A DNA stretch of 53,561 nucleotides, taken from assembly GCA_020725545.1 (NCBI GenBank), contig DYEV01000012.1:1-53561 (forward strand), read 5' to 3'. Both the position numbers and the translations under genes were made by a program. This stretch comes from Desulfobacca sp. Its GTDB lineage: Bacteria > Desulfobacterota > Desulfobaccia > Desulfobaccales > Desulfobaccaceae. Positions 16,788 through 25,976 of this stretch are shown here, piece after piece. The notes beneath the pieces were generated by a model that did not search any database, was not told the origin of the DNA, and was given only the letters and a program-made list of their open reading frames with translations. Each line of letters begins with the position of its first letter. Positions within the stretch are counted from its first letter, which is position 1.

Positions 16788-18203
16788 TTACCAGCCGTAA
16801 ATCAAAAAGTCATGGATGGAATTGGAGGCGATCCGGCCGGCGCCCGCCGCTAAGATAACCGTGGCCGCACCGGTGACGATGTCGCCGCCAGCCCAGACCC
16901 GGGGTTTCATGGTCTTGCCGGTTTTGGGATCCGCGACGATGTTGCCCCATTTATTCAAGACCAAGCCCGGGGTGCTCTTGGTCAGGAGCGGGTTGGCACT
17001 GGAACCGATGGAGATGACCGCCGTGTCGATCTCGACGGTAAATTCCGATCCGGGGATGGTCACGGGGCGGCGGCGACCGGAGGCATCAGGCTCGCCCAAT
17101 TCCATGCGCAGGCATTCTACGCCGGTGAGGAAACCATCATCGGTACCCAGGAAGCGGGTCGGCGCGGTCAGGAACATGAATTCCACCCCTTCCTCTTCGG
17201 CATGATGGATTTCTTCTTTCCGGGCTGGCATCTCTTCCCGGCCGCGGCGATAAATGATATAGGACTTCTCGGCGCCGAGGCGGAGGGCCGTGCGGGCTGA
17301 GTCCATGGCCACGTTGCCGCCGCCGAAGGTGGCGACTTTCTTGCCCCGGACGATGGGTGTATCGTATTTCGGAAATTCGTAGGCCTTCATGAGGTTGGAG
17401 CGGGTCAGGTATTCGTTGGAGGAATAGACGCCGATGTAGTGTTCGCCGGGAATATTCAGGAAGAGAGGCAGACCGGCGCCCACCCCCAGGAAGACGGCGT
17501 CAAAGCGCTCCAGGAGTTCGTCCACCGTTTCGGAGCGGCCGATGACGGCGTTGACCTCAAATTTCACTCCTAATCTCTCCAGGTAACGACACTCCGCCGC
17601 GACGATGGCTTTGGGCAGACGGAATTCCGGAATCCCATAAATCAACACACCGCCCGGGGCGTGCAGAGCCTCAAAGATGGTAACGTCGTGACCTTTGAGG
17701 ATCAGGTCGCCGGCCACGGTGAGACCGGCCGGGCCGGAACCTACCACCGCCACTTTTTTGCCGGTGGGTTCGGCCTTGGGCGGCAGGACATCCCGGCCGT
17801 GCAGGCGCTGATAATCGGCGGCAAATTTTTCCAGATTGCCGATGGCTACCGGCTCGTCCTTTTTGGCCAGGATGCAGAGGCCTTCGCACTGCACTTCCTG
17901 GGGGCAGACCCGGCCACAGACGGCTGGCAGGGCATTTTTTTCCCACAATTTGCGGATGGCGCCTTCAAAATCACCTTCTTTGATGAACTTAATAAACCCG
18001 GGAATATCTACTTCCACCGGACAACCCTGCATGCAGCGGGGATCCTTGCACTGGATACAACGCTCCGCCTCTTTCATGGCCAATTCGGGTGTATATCCCA
18101 GGGGCACTTCGTCAAAATTATGACGGCGCACCTCAGCGGGCTGTTCCGGCATCTTTTGCCGGGGGATTTTTTCTTTTTTGGGTGCCTTGACTTCTTCGGT
18201 CAT
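16788..18203 (-). CDS. nfnB: NfnB: NADPH-dependent ferredoxin:NAD+ oxidoreductase large subunit
   Basis: This 471-residue GltD-like flavoprotein fits NfnB (also annotated SudA or gltA). It carries the NADPH-side bifurcating FAD and two 4Fe-4S clusters. The Cys motifs are CIQCKDPRCMQGCP (49-61) and CGRVCPQEVQCEGLC (96-110). The FAD site GSGPAG is at 155-160 and the NADPH site FGGGNVAMDSA near residue 290. With NfnA, encoded 41 bases upstream, it reversibly couples NADPH oxidation to ferredoxin and NAD+ reduction. Glutamate synthase small subunit is less likely because no gltB is next to it. A paralogous copy is inserted in the HdrA fusion at 9001-13452. Confidence 0.9.
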   Translation of the reverse strand: MTEEVKAPKKEKIPRQKMPEQPAEVRRHNFDEVPLGYTPELAMKEAERCIQCKDPRCMQGCPVEVDIPGFIKFIKEGDFEGAIRKLWEKNALPAVCGRVCPQEVQCEGLCILAKKDEPVAIGNLEKFAADYQRLHGRDVLPPKAEPTGKKVAVVGSGPAGLTVAGDLILKGHDVTIFEALHAPGGVLIYGIPEFRLPKAIVAAECRYLERLGVKFEVNAVIGRSETVDELLERFDAVFLGVGAGLPLFLNIPGEHYIGVYSSNEYLTRSNLMKAYEFPKYDTPIVRGKKVATFGGGNVAMDSARTALRLGAEKSYIIYRRGREEMPARKEEIHHAEEEGVEFMFLTAPTRFLGTDDGFLTGVECLRMELGEPDASGRRRPVTIPGSEFTVEIDTAVISIGSSANPLLTKSTPGLVLNKWGNIVADPKTGKTMKPRVWAGGDIVTGAATVILAAGAGRIASNSIHDFLIYGW

Positions 18204-18244
18204 CGTTTTTTCCTCCGTGTCTTCAAGCTCGGCTGCCGGTCAGA

Positions 18245-19099
18245 TTATTTGCCACAGGTGCAGGTGTGACCCTGGGATGTTTTAAAAGCGTCGTAAGACA
18301 GTTTTTCTTCGGGGAGATAGGAGCGCAGCCGCAGATTCAGTTCGTCAAAATCCACCAGATGGCCGTCAAATTCCGGGCCGTCGACGCAGGCGAACTTCAT
18401 CTTCCCGTCCACTCTGACCCGGCAACAGCCGCACATTCCTGTGCCATCCACCATAATGGGGTTGAGGCTTACCAAAGTTTTCACATTAAATTCTTTGGTA
18501 ACATTACAACAGGCCCGCATCATGGGCACCGGGCCGATGCAGACGGCCAGGCCGATATCTTTATGTTTCTCAAGAGTTTCCTTTAACTTATCGGTCACGA
18601 AACCTTTATGGCCATAGGTGCCGTCGTCAGTGCAGATCATGAGTTCATCGGAGACGGCCTTCATGCGGTCTTCCATAATAAGCAGGTCCTTGGAACGGGC
18701 GCCGATGACCGAGTAGACATAGTTACCCAGGTTTTTCAGACCCCTGGTAATGGGATGCAACACCGCAATGCCGGTGCCGCCGCCCACGCAGATGACTTTG
18801 CCCACCTTTTCCAGATGGGTAGCCGCGCCCAATGGACCGATGACATCCAGGAAGGAGTCACCCACCTGCAACGTCTTGAAAAGGGCCGTGCTTTTGCCAA
18901 TGACCATATAAATAATGTTGATCAGCCCTCTTTCCGGGTCCGTGTCCGCCATGGTCAAGGGAATGCGCTCCCCCGTTTCATTGGCGCGCAGGATGACAAA
19001 CTGCCCGGGTTTGGCCTTGGCCGCGATCTTGGGGGCCTTTACCCAATTGCTGATGATCGTGCCCTGGGCCAGCTCCTGACGTTCCACTATTTCAAACAT
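18245..19099 (-). CDS. nfnA: NfnA: sulfide/dihydroorotate dehydrogenase-like FAD/NAD-binding subunit
   Basis: This 284-residue ferredoxin-reductase-fold subunit has an FAD domain (about 1-95, with RIPLTMADTDPERG) and an NAD domain (GGGTGIAVLHPITR, near residue 107). A C-terminal 2Fe-2S site reads GTGMCGCCRVRVDGK with FACVDGPEFDGH. This matches NfnA/SudB, homologous to PyrK. AGAGGAGAGG precedes ATG 19099. It is the first gene of nfnA-nfnB and the NAD(H)-reactive half of the complex. A possible CRP/FNR-type site lies about 120 bases upstream. Confidence 0.9.
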   Translation of the reverse strand: MFEIVERQELAQGTIISNWVKAPKIAAKAKPGQFVILRANETGERIPLTMADTDPERGLINIIYMVIGKSTALFKTLQVGDSFLDVIGPLGAATHLEKVGKVICVGGGTGIAVLHPITRGLKNLGNYVYSVIGARSKDLLIMEDRMKAVSDELMICTDDGTYGHKGFVTDKLKETLEKHKDIGLAVCIGPVPMMRACCNVTKEFNVKTLVSLNPIMVDGTGMCGCCRVRVDGKMKFACVDGPEFDGHLVDFDELNLRLRSYLPEEKLSYDAFKTSQGHTCTCGK

Positions 19100-19216
19100 A
19101 TGTCCTCTCCTCTAAAAAGATACTTGTGCCCCAAAAGCTGCTGGAAGGCGTTTTCCTGAACCTCCATACTTATCTGTTTCAATCTATTCTCTTATCACGC
19201 CTTTGGGAAGAGATGC

Positions 19217-19234
19217 AAGTGATTTTTATCACAA
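19217..19234 (-). promoter_or_regulatory. Candidate CRP/FNR-family operator upstream of nfnA
   Basis: Minus strand TTGTGA, TAAAAA, TCACTT, a near-palindrome matching TTGTGA-N6-TCACAA in ten of twelve fixed positions. It lies about 120 bases before the nfnA ATG. The hdrA operon has a related site. Confidence 0.4.
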
Positions 19235-19358
19235 TAACTCACCTGCAGACAAAATATTCTGCAGACTCTTAAGGCAAGACGAGCAGGCTCTCTGAGCTTG
19301 CGCCCGTCGGCACGATAGCCCTGGGAACCGGCAACGCTCAACCGCCGCAGTTTGCTCC

Positions 19359-19622
19359 TTACAGGCGCTCACAGGTGGTCAGAGTGGCCAGATCTTTATA
19401 ACCGCAGTGCAGACAGACGGTGATTTCGTGGGTGGTCTTGTCATGGCTGCTGGCAAAATAGCTGATGGCAGCGCCATAGCAGAGTTCCGGGCGGCCGCAG
19501 CGGGGGCAGGGCCGGGAAACCTTGTGGACAAAGCGGATGGCCAGGTTTTCGGTGAGCTCAGCGGCGCTTTTGAGGAAGATCTTCACTTCCACGGGGGAGA
19601 GATTATGACGAAAGGATTCCAT
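19359..19622 (-). CDS. Small zinc-ribbon-like protein
   Basis: This 87-residue protein has two Cys pairs, CPRCG (residues about 39-43) and CLHCG (about 73-77). The 30-residue spacing suggests a single zinc ribbon. The N-terminus is likely helical. Its start has no strong ribosome binding site, which lowers confidence. It is separate from nfnA (260-base gap). Function unknown. Confidence 0.55.
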   Translation of the reverse strand: MESFRHNLSPVEVKIFLKSAAELTENLAIRFVHKVSRPCPRCGRPELCYGAAISYFASSHDKTTHEITVCLHCGYKDLATLTTCERL

Positions 19623-20060
19623 AATCTTATTATACTCCAGGACTTACGGCAGGCAAGAGGAACGGTTCAGAGAAAACCCCGGGGCATCCCAACCTCTTGT
19701 TGCCCTTTTGCCTGGCAGGGCCCGAAAGCTTGAGGGGCGGCAGCGGCTTTTTTAAATAATTCACTTATTTTCCAATAGGTTAACCGTGATACGGTTTTGG
19801 TTCAATTTCTTTTTATTATGTTCAGTTTCTTAAACATATATATCATATTAATATCTTTGGCTATTTTAGAAAAGAGTTGCTAAAGTGTTTCACTTATTTA
19901 ACATGACAATCAGGCCGAGATAATAAAAATTAATAATATCAAAATGATACAAATAGCATGATAATTGCATGGAATGCTGTCAAGGAGGAAAAGGAAAAAA
20001 ATAGTCAAAAATAGCAGCATTGGGCCAGGAATCTTTCGTTTATCACCTTAAGGAGGAAAA
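19623..20060. other. AT-rich gene-free region upstream of the VPLP-CTERM gene
   Basis: Bases 19740-20000 are markedly more AT-rich than the flanks. There is a small hairpin AACCGTGATACGGTT near 19780. AATGCTG (about 19973) and CAGCATT (about 20014) are inverted arms around a purine-rich stretch. The region probably holds the promoter and leader of the gene at 20061. No coding sequence seen. Confidence 0.45.
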
Positions 20061-20690
20061 ATGCAAAGGAAAATTTGGTTTTTTAGTCTCATGGTTGTCT
20101 TGGTGCTGGCCACCTCGGCGCAGGCCGTCACGGTCCTGACCTTCGAAGGCTTGGCTGATTTTGAGCCGGTGGCGAACTATTACAACGGCGGCTTCGGCGG
20201 CAGCGGCAGTGGGCCGGGACCCAATTATGGCATCACCTTCGGTTCTGACAGCCTGGCGCTCATTTCCGGGCAGGCGGGCGGAAGCGGCAACTTCACGAAT
20301 GCCCCCACCATGCCCACCATCGTCTTTTTCCTGAGCGGCCCCGGGGCCTTGATGAATGTGCCGGCGGGTTTTGGCACCGGCTTCTCTTTCTTTTACTCGT
20401 GCCAAGTCGGATTTACCGGCAGCGTCGATGTTTACGATGACCTCAATGGCACCGGCAATGTGCTGGCCTCTTTAAGCCTGCCACCAACCCCTGATCCCTA
20501 TAATGTCTGGGTGCCCATTGGGGTAGCCTTTGCCGGTATGGCCAAGTCGGTGCTCTTTTCGGGTGCGGCCAATTTCATCGGCTTCGATAACATCACCCTG
20601 GAATCCGCCTCCCCCGTGCCGTTACCGGGAACCTTATTGCTCCTGGGCTACGGGCTGTTTGCTCTCATCGGCCTCCGGCGCCGTTTCTAA
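20061..20690 (+). CDS. Secreted VPLP/PEP-CTERM sorting-signal protein
   Basis: This 209-residue extracellular protein has an N-terminal signal peptide (hydrophobic residues 6-18, SAQA cleavage site near 24). Its C-terminal sorting signal is PVPLPGTLLLLGYGLFALIG followed by LRRRF, a VPLP-type variant of PEP-CTERM processed by exosortase. The mature part is Gly/Ser-rich at the start and otherwise beta-like (FEGLADFEPV, FIGFDNITLE), as in many PEP-CTERM proteins. TAAGGAGG precedes the ATG. No exosortase gene is in the window, so it must lie elsewhere. Likely a surface or biofilm-matrix protein; role unknown. Confidence 0.88.
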   Translation: MQRKIWFFSLMVVLVLATSAQAVTVLTFEGLADFEPVANYYNGGFGGSGSGPGPNYGITFGSDSLALISGQAGGSGNFTNAPTMPTIVFFLSGPGALMNVPAGFGTGFSFFYSCQVGFTGSVDVYDDLNGTGNVLASLSLPPTPDPYNVWVPIGVAFAGMAKSVLFSGAANFIGFDNITLESASPVPLPGTLLLLGYGLFALIGLRRRF

Positions 20691-20715
20691 ATCCAATCTC
20701 TTCGGCAATAATCAG

Positions 20716-20742
20716 CAGAGGCGGGTTTCAGACCCGCCTCTG
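20716..20742 (+). terminator. Hairpin after the VPLP-CTERM gene
   Basis: CAGAGGCGGGT, loop TTCAG, ACCCGCCTCTG: a perfect 11-bp stem 26 bases after the stop codon. No T-run follows, so it may be a terminator or an mRNA 3' stabiliser. Confidence 0.55.
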
Positions 20743-20900
20743 GCTGCCCTCTAGGTGACCGACTATCTTCTTGAGAATTATCTCTTTCCTTCTCGTTTCC
20801 GCGCCAACAACATCGTTCGCCGAAATGACCGTGTATTATAAGTCAATCTTCATTGAATGTTCTGACACCCCCGCATCTTCCTTTCGACCTTACCTCTTGG

Positions 20901-22088
20901 TCAACCACCTTTGGCAGACAGGAGCTGCTGATAATTATCATACAGGGCCTGCCAGATCATGTGCGGCTGAAATTTCTCCAGCACCCGCTGCCGGCCGGCC
21001 TGGCCCATCTTTTCTCTGAGCTCTGGCGAGGTGATCAATAGTTCCAGGGCCTGAGCCAGGGCTTGGCTGTCGTAGGGCGGGACTAAGATGCCGGTGACGC
21101 CATCGGCCACGGCTTCCACACAGCCGTCCACGGTTGTGGCCACTACCGGCAGCTGCATGGCCGCGGCCTCCAACGGGGTATTGGGAAAGCCCTCCCGGCG
21201 CGTCGGCAGGACCAGGATATCCATGGCGGTATACAGGGGAGTCGGATCGTGACATAGGCCGGTAAAAACAACCCGAGGGTCTTTTTGGAGGTCCTGCAGA
21301 ATATCCGGCGGTACGGGATCCTGAGGTTCAATGGGACCGATTAGGAGGAGATACAGCTCAGGGTAACGCCGCCGCAACCACTGCCAGGCCTGGGCCAACT
21401 CCACTATGCCTTTGTCCCGGACAATGCGTCCGACAAAACCCAAGACGACGGCATTCAGAGGAATCTGCAAGCGTTCCCTGGCCTGGGCTCTAGTCTCGGG
21501 GGGAAAGCGGTGCGGATTAAACCGCTCGGTGGCATCCACACCATTGCTGCTGCCATTGGCCAAGACGACAATCTTCTCAGGGGGACAGACTCCGGCGGCC
21601 AGGGCGGTGCGGCGATTCGCCTGACTGACGGCGATGACCCGATCCGCCAGTGCACAGGCTATTTTTTCCGAAAAAATGAGAATCTGTCGTTTCAGACCCC
21701 GGGCAGTAACAAACGGCAGACCCCGCATGCCATAGACGACCACTGGCACGCCGGCCAGGCGGGCCGCCAACGTGCCCAATAACCCGGCTTTGGGGGTATG
21801 GGCATGAACAAGATCAGGTTTTTCCCGCCGAAAAATGCTGTAGAGACGCCATAAGGAAGAGAGATCAGCCAAGGGCGTGATCTGCCGCTGCATGGGCACG
21901 GCAAAGACAGGGATCTGCTCCCTTTGGGCCGTAGCCGCCAACAGGGGCCCGGGAGATGAAACGGCCTGCACCACAAACCCCTGTTCCTGCAGAAAGCCTA
22001 TCTGTCCCCGGAAAAAAGTGAAAGTATCCGGCACGGTGGTGATGTGAATTAAGACGATGGGTCTATATTTTCCAAGGATTTCTTTCAT
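20901..22088 (-). CDS. Glycosyltransferase family 4 protein
   Basis: This 395-residue GT-B fold enzyme has an N-terminal acceptor domain with HAHTPKAGLLGTLAARLAGV near residue 95, typical of GT4 sugar-lipid transferases. A middle SNGVD and GFVGRIVRDKGI segment is followed by the donor-binding VLPTRREGFPNTPLEAAAMQ motif near residue 293, with its E-x7-E pair. It probably adds a sugar to an undecaprenyl-linked or exopolysaccharide precursor. It is convergent with the VPLP-CTERM gene; exopolysaccharide and exosortase genes often cluster, so a shared surface role is plausible. Start at 22088; 22089-22257 holds only a repeat. Confidence 0.88.
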   Translation of the reverse strand: MKEILGKYRPIVLIHITTVPDTFTFFRGQIGFLQEQGFVVQAVSSPGPLLAATAQREQIPVFAVPMQRQITPLADLSSLWRLYSIFRREKPDLVHAHTPKAGLLGTLAARLAGVPVVVYGMRGLPFVTARGLKRQILIFSEKIACALADRVIAVSQANRRTALAAGVCPPEKIVVLANGSSNGVDATERFNPHRFPPETRAQARERLQIPLNAVVLGFVGRIVRDKGIVELAQAWQWLRRRYPELYLLLIGPIEPQDPVPPDILQDLQKDPRVVFTGLCHDPTPLYTAMDILVLPTRREGFPNTPLEAAAMQLPVVATTVDGCVEAVADGVTGILVPPYDSQALAQALELLITSPELREKMGQAGRQRVLEKFQPHMIWQALYDNYQQLLSAKGG

Positions 22089-22189
22089 AACATATGCTCA
22101 TTAGTATCCCTCCGGAAACGCAATTCAGGGGAACATGGGGCAACGCCAGGCCAAACTCCCGCACTGCATAACTATAAGGATAAATTAAT

Positions 22190-22235
22190 TATTACCCCTC
22201 ACCCCAACTCTCTCCCCGCGTTGCGGGAGAGGGCG
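22190..22235. repeat. CCCTCACCCCAACTCTCTCC-type palindromic repeat
   Basis: CTCTCCCCGC and GCGGGAGAG form a hairpin after CCCCTCACCCCAACT. This kind of repeat is very common between genes in environmental bacterial genomes. It sits between the GT4 gene and the decayed transposase. Confidence 0.5.
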
Positions 22236-22257
22236 CTAAAGACTTTCCGGATGAAAA

Positions 22258-22940
22258 CTAATTCGTAACACTGCAGCCAACTGCGGGCTTCCCCTCGGGC
22301 AGAGGAGGTAGGGTATCGGTTACCACATGGGTTCTCGAGGTGGCAACGATGGTATCCAGGGAATCAAGGCCTCGGAGCTTGAGGGTACGATAAACCGACA
22401 TTATTATGGCCTGGGCCTTGGCGCGATTGCCGCGGCGCTTCCCCTGGCAGTTCTTGCGCCTGATCACTGCCAGGTGGATCTCCCGTTCAGCATGATTATT
22501 GTCAGAGGCACCCTGGGATAATCCAGCAAGGTAAGAAAGAGTCTCCCGATACCGGCGCAGGCGTTGCGCCAGGCGTGTGACATCGCCGTCCCGCCAGGAC
22601 ATGTCCATGAGATAGTCCAGGCGGTAAGCCAACCGGGGCCGCCAAGACCGGTATGTCGCCTCTGCAGCTCCTTCTTTTTGAGTCTGCTGGCGTCCTTCCA
22701 GAGGCGGTCCGATTTTTTCGAAATCTCGCCCCATACGGCCGAGCCATGCTGGTCGTCAGCCTTTTCCAGCTCCCGCCGGAGACGGGGCGGACAGGTCTGG
22801 CGGCCTATACATACGAGGGCGTTGTCGGCGCTCCAGAAAGTGGTGCTCAGGCTGCCAGGAAAAGCCTCTGGAAAAACCTTCGACAAGGGGGGATCCCCAT
22901 ACAGCGTTATTGGTGTTGTGACCGGGGGGGGGCAGAAATG
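22258..22940 (-). pseudogene. Decayed IS66-family transposase (C-terminal part)
   Basis: Two minus-strand frames each carry half of an IS66 transposase. The upstream frame has FWSADNALVCIGRQ and RRELEKADDQHG. The downstream frame has the DNNHAEREIHLAVIRRKN motif of the DDE_Tnp_IS66 domain, including the catalytic Glu, then AQAIIMSVYRTLK. A frameshift near 22690 joins them. The N-terminal part and the usual IS66 accessory genes are missing. Fragment only, not functional. Confidence 0.8.
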
Positions 22941-23281
22941 ACCGCCTCCCGCCCCAGGCTAGCAATGAACTCCGCTTACTGCCTTGTGAAATTTGATAAA
23001 TTTATTCATTTCCTCAGATGACTGAAGAGCTACTTTCTTTATGGCAGCCCTTTTGGCAGAACCTTTCTTACATTACCGTCAAAACGAACGCCCTGTCTGG
23101 CTGAAAACTGGCCACTGACCACTGGCCAAGGTTCACTCTCTTGGCATTTTTTCGGAACTCGCCAGCCGGAACTTTAAGCCCTGATAATCTCAACCAGTTG
23201 GAAATTTATGGGTAAGGCTTAGTGGCCAGGAGAGGTGGTTGGTCCAGGGCGACGTCGACCGCCGCCCTGAGTATGAGCTTT
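22941..23281. other. Gene-free stretch beside the transposase remnant
   Basis: It contains the repeat at 22983-23033 and a degenerate GGCCACTGACCACTGGCC tract near 23105, one of the dispersed repeats. No gene is supported. Confidence 0.45.
22983..23033 (+). repeat. Copy A of a ~52-bp dispersed element
   Basis: About 45 of 53 bases match, in inverted orientation, the element at 53422-53472. The best conserved core is CTCAGATGACTGAAGAG. This copy lies next to the IS66 remnant. Confidence 0.65.
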
Positions 23282-24610
<1,329 letters not shown>

Positions 24611-24744
24611 TTAAATTATTTCCGACTTTTTGTCAACCGAACGCTGGCTGGTCTGCGGCCACTTTTTCCTTGGCAAAATCGCTCCAAAGTGATTATTTTG
24701 CTCCTGAACCGCCGGAGAGGAGAAATCTAGACAAGGAGAAAACC

Positions 24745-25014
24745 ATGGGCCAGTGCCAGTTCAACTATCAACTCAAGGAACCGGTAGCAGTTCTGTTGGC
24801 GCAGATCCAGCAATTAGCCAAAGAGTATGGGGGAGGGTTTCAGGGTGATGAGAGCTCCGGACAGATAAGCCTGACGATGTTGATCGGCACGATTGCCGGC
24901 GAGTATACCATTGCGGGCGACCAACTGCAGCTGACTATTACCAAAAAACCCTTCCTGGTGGGCTGCGCTACCATTGACGCGACGATCAGGCAATATCTGC
25001 CGGCCCTGGCCTGA
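24745..25014 (+). CDS. Small conserved-looking protein of unknown function
   Basis: This 89-residue protein starts at ATG 24745 with AAGGAG upstream. The second half alternates hydrophobic and polar residues (YTIAGDQLQLTITKKPFLVG), which suggests a beta-sheet after an N-terminal helix. It is divergent from purA, with about 170 bases between. I recognise no family with confidence. Confidence 0.6.
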   Translation: MGQCQFNYQLKEPVAVLLAQIQQLAKEYGGGFQGDESSGQISLTMLIGTIAGEYTIAGDQLQLTITKKPFLVGCATIDATIRQYLPALA

Positions 25015-25064
25015 AAGGCGTCGGCCCGGGGGCCAACCTAGGTCGACGCCCGGGATACCATCTC

Positions 25065-25916
25065 TTAGAAATGATAGCTCAGCCCCACGATGGCCTGGTG
25101 GCGGGTGAAGTCGAAGACGGCCTTAGGCGCGGTGGTGCCGGTGTTGGCAAAGAATAATTGTTGGGCTTCCAATTCCACCGCCCATTGCTGGCTGAGTTTA
25201 TAGGCCACAAACATTCCTATATTTTTGGAGAACAGGTAGCGCAGGCCGGCTTCCACTTCCAGGGAAAAGTTTTTGGCGGAATCTGCCTCAGCATAGAGCA
25301 TGACTAGGCCAGGGCCAATCCCCACATAGGGCTGCAGGCGACCGAAGGGCACCTCCGGGGTGGCCAGAAAGCCATAGCGGGCCAGAAAATGGAAGGCCAT
25401 GGTCCAAACCAGCAGTGACTGTCTCTTGACTTGACCGACCGTGGTGTTGAGCAGCGAGGGATTTAAGCGCACGGTTTGGCTCGGTTGGGTTTGGCTGCCG
25501 ATACTGCCTTCGGCCTCGATACCGAAAATAGGCAAGCTCTCGAAAAAGTAGCCCACTTTCAGACCGCCGGTTATCCCTGGATCAATCTTCATATCGGGAA
25601 CATGTGTCCCAAGCGTCCCCCGATAATCCCAGGTAGCATTTTGCACCAGGGAGCCGCCGAGGAAACCGCCCACAAAAAACTCGCCGGGACCTCGATAACC
25701 CAAGCGGCCCCTGGCATCGGCTGGCTGGGCATAACGGTTTTTGTAATACCAATAACCAGCTGCGGCGGTCCCCAAAACTGCAGCGATGGGCACCGCCGTT
25801 ATTACCAGGGTATCGCCGGTATTGGCCCAAACGGGCTGGTCCATCGAGCCGGCAGTCCAGCATAAGATGCTCAGGATCATGATGGCCAGCCACTGTTTTC
25901 CTCGAACTTTGCCCAT
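25065..25916 (-). CDS. Outer-membrane beta-barrel protein
   Basis: This 283-residue protein has a signal peptide (hydrophobic residues 10-22, cleavage likely after PVWA). A second hydrophobic stretch near residue 45 is followed by a C-terminal domain of alternating strands ending in HQAIVGLSYHF, a typical outer-membrane C-terminus with terminal Phe. The barrel contains GGLKVGYFFES and LQPYVGIGPGLVML, as in small OmpA/OprF-type or Omp_b-brl proteins. It follows the TolC-like gene by 60 bases on the same strand. Transport role unassigned. Confidence 0.78.
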   Translation of the reverse strand: MGKVRGKQWLAIMILSILCWTAGSMDQPVWANTGDTLVITAVPIAAVLGTAAAGYWYYKNRYAQPADARGRLGYRGPGEFFVGGFLGGSLVQNATWDYRGTLGTHVPDMKIDPGITGGLKVGYFFESLPIFGIEAEGSIGSQTQPSQTVRLNPSLLNTTVGQVKRQSLLVWTMAFHFLARYGFLATPEVPFGRLQPYVGIGPGLVMLYAEADSAKNFSLEVEAGLRYLFSKNIGMFVAYKLSQQWAVELEAQQLFFANTGTTAPKAVFDFTRHQAIVGLSYHF

Positions 25917-25976
25917 GACGACACTCCTGGCTTTTGTAAACAGACAACTTGTTGACCGTAGTTGCCGCGAAGGTGG

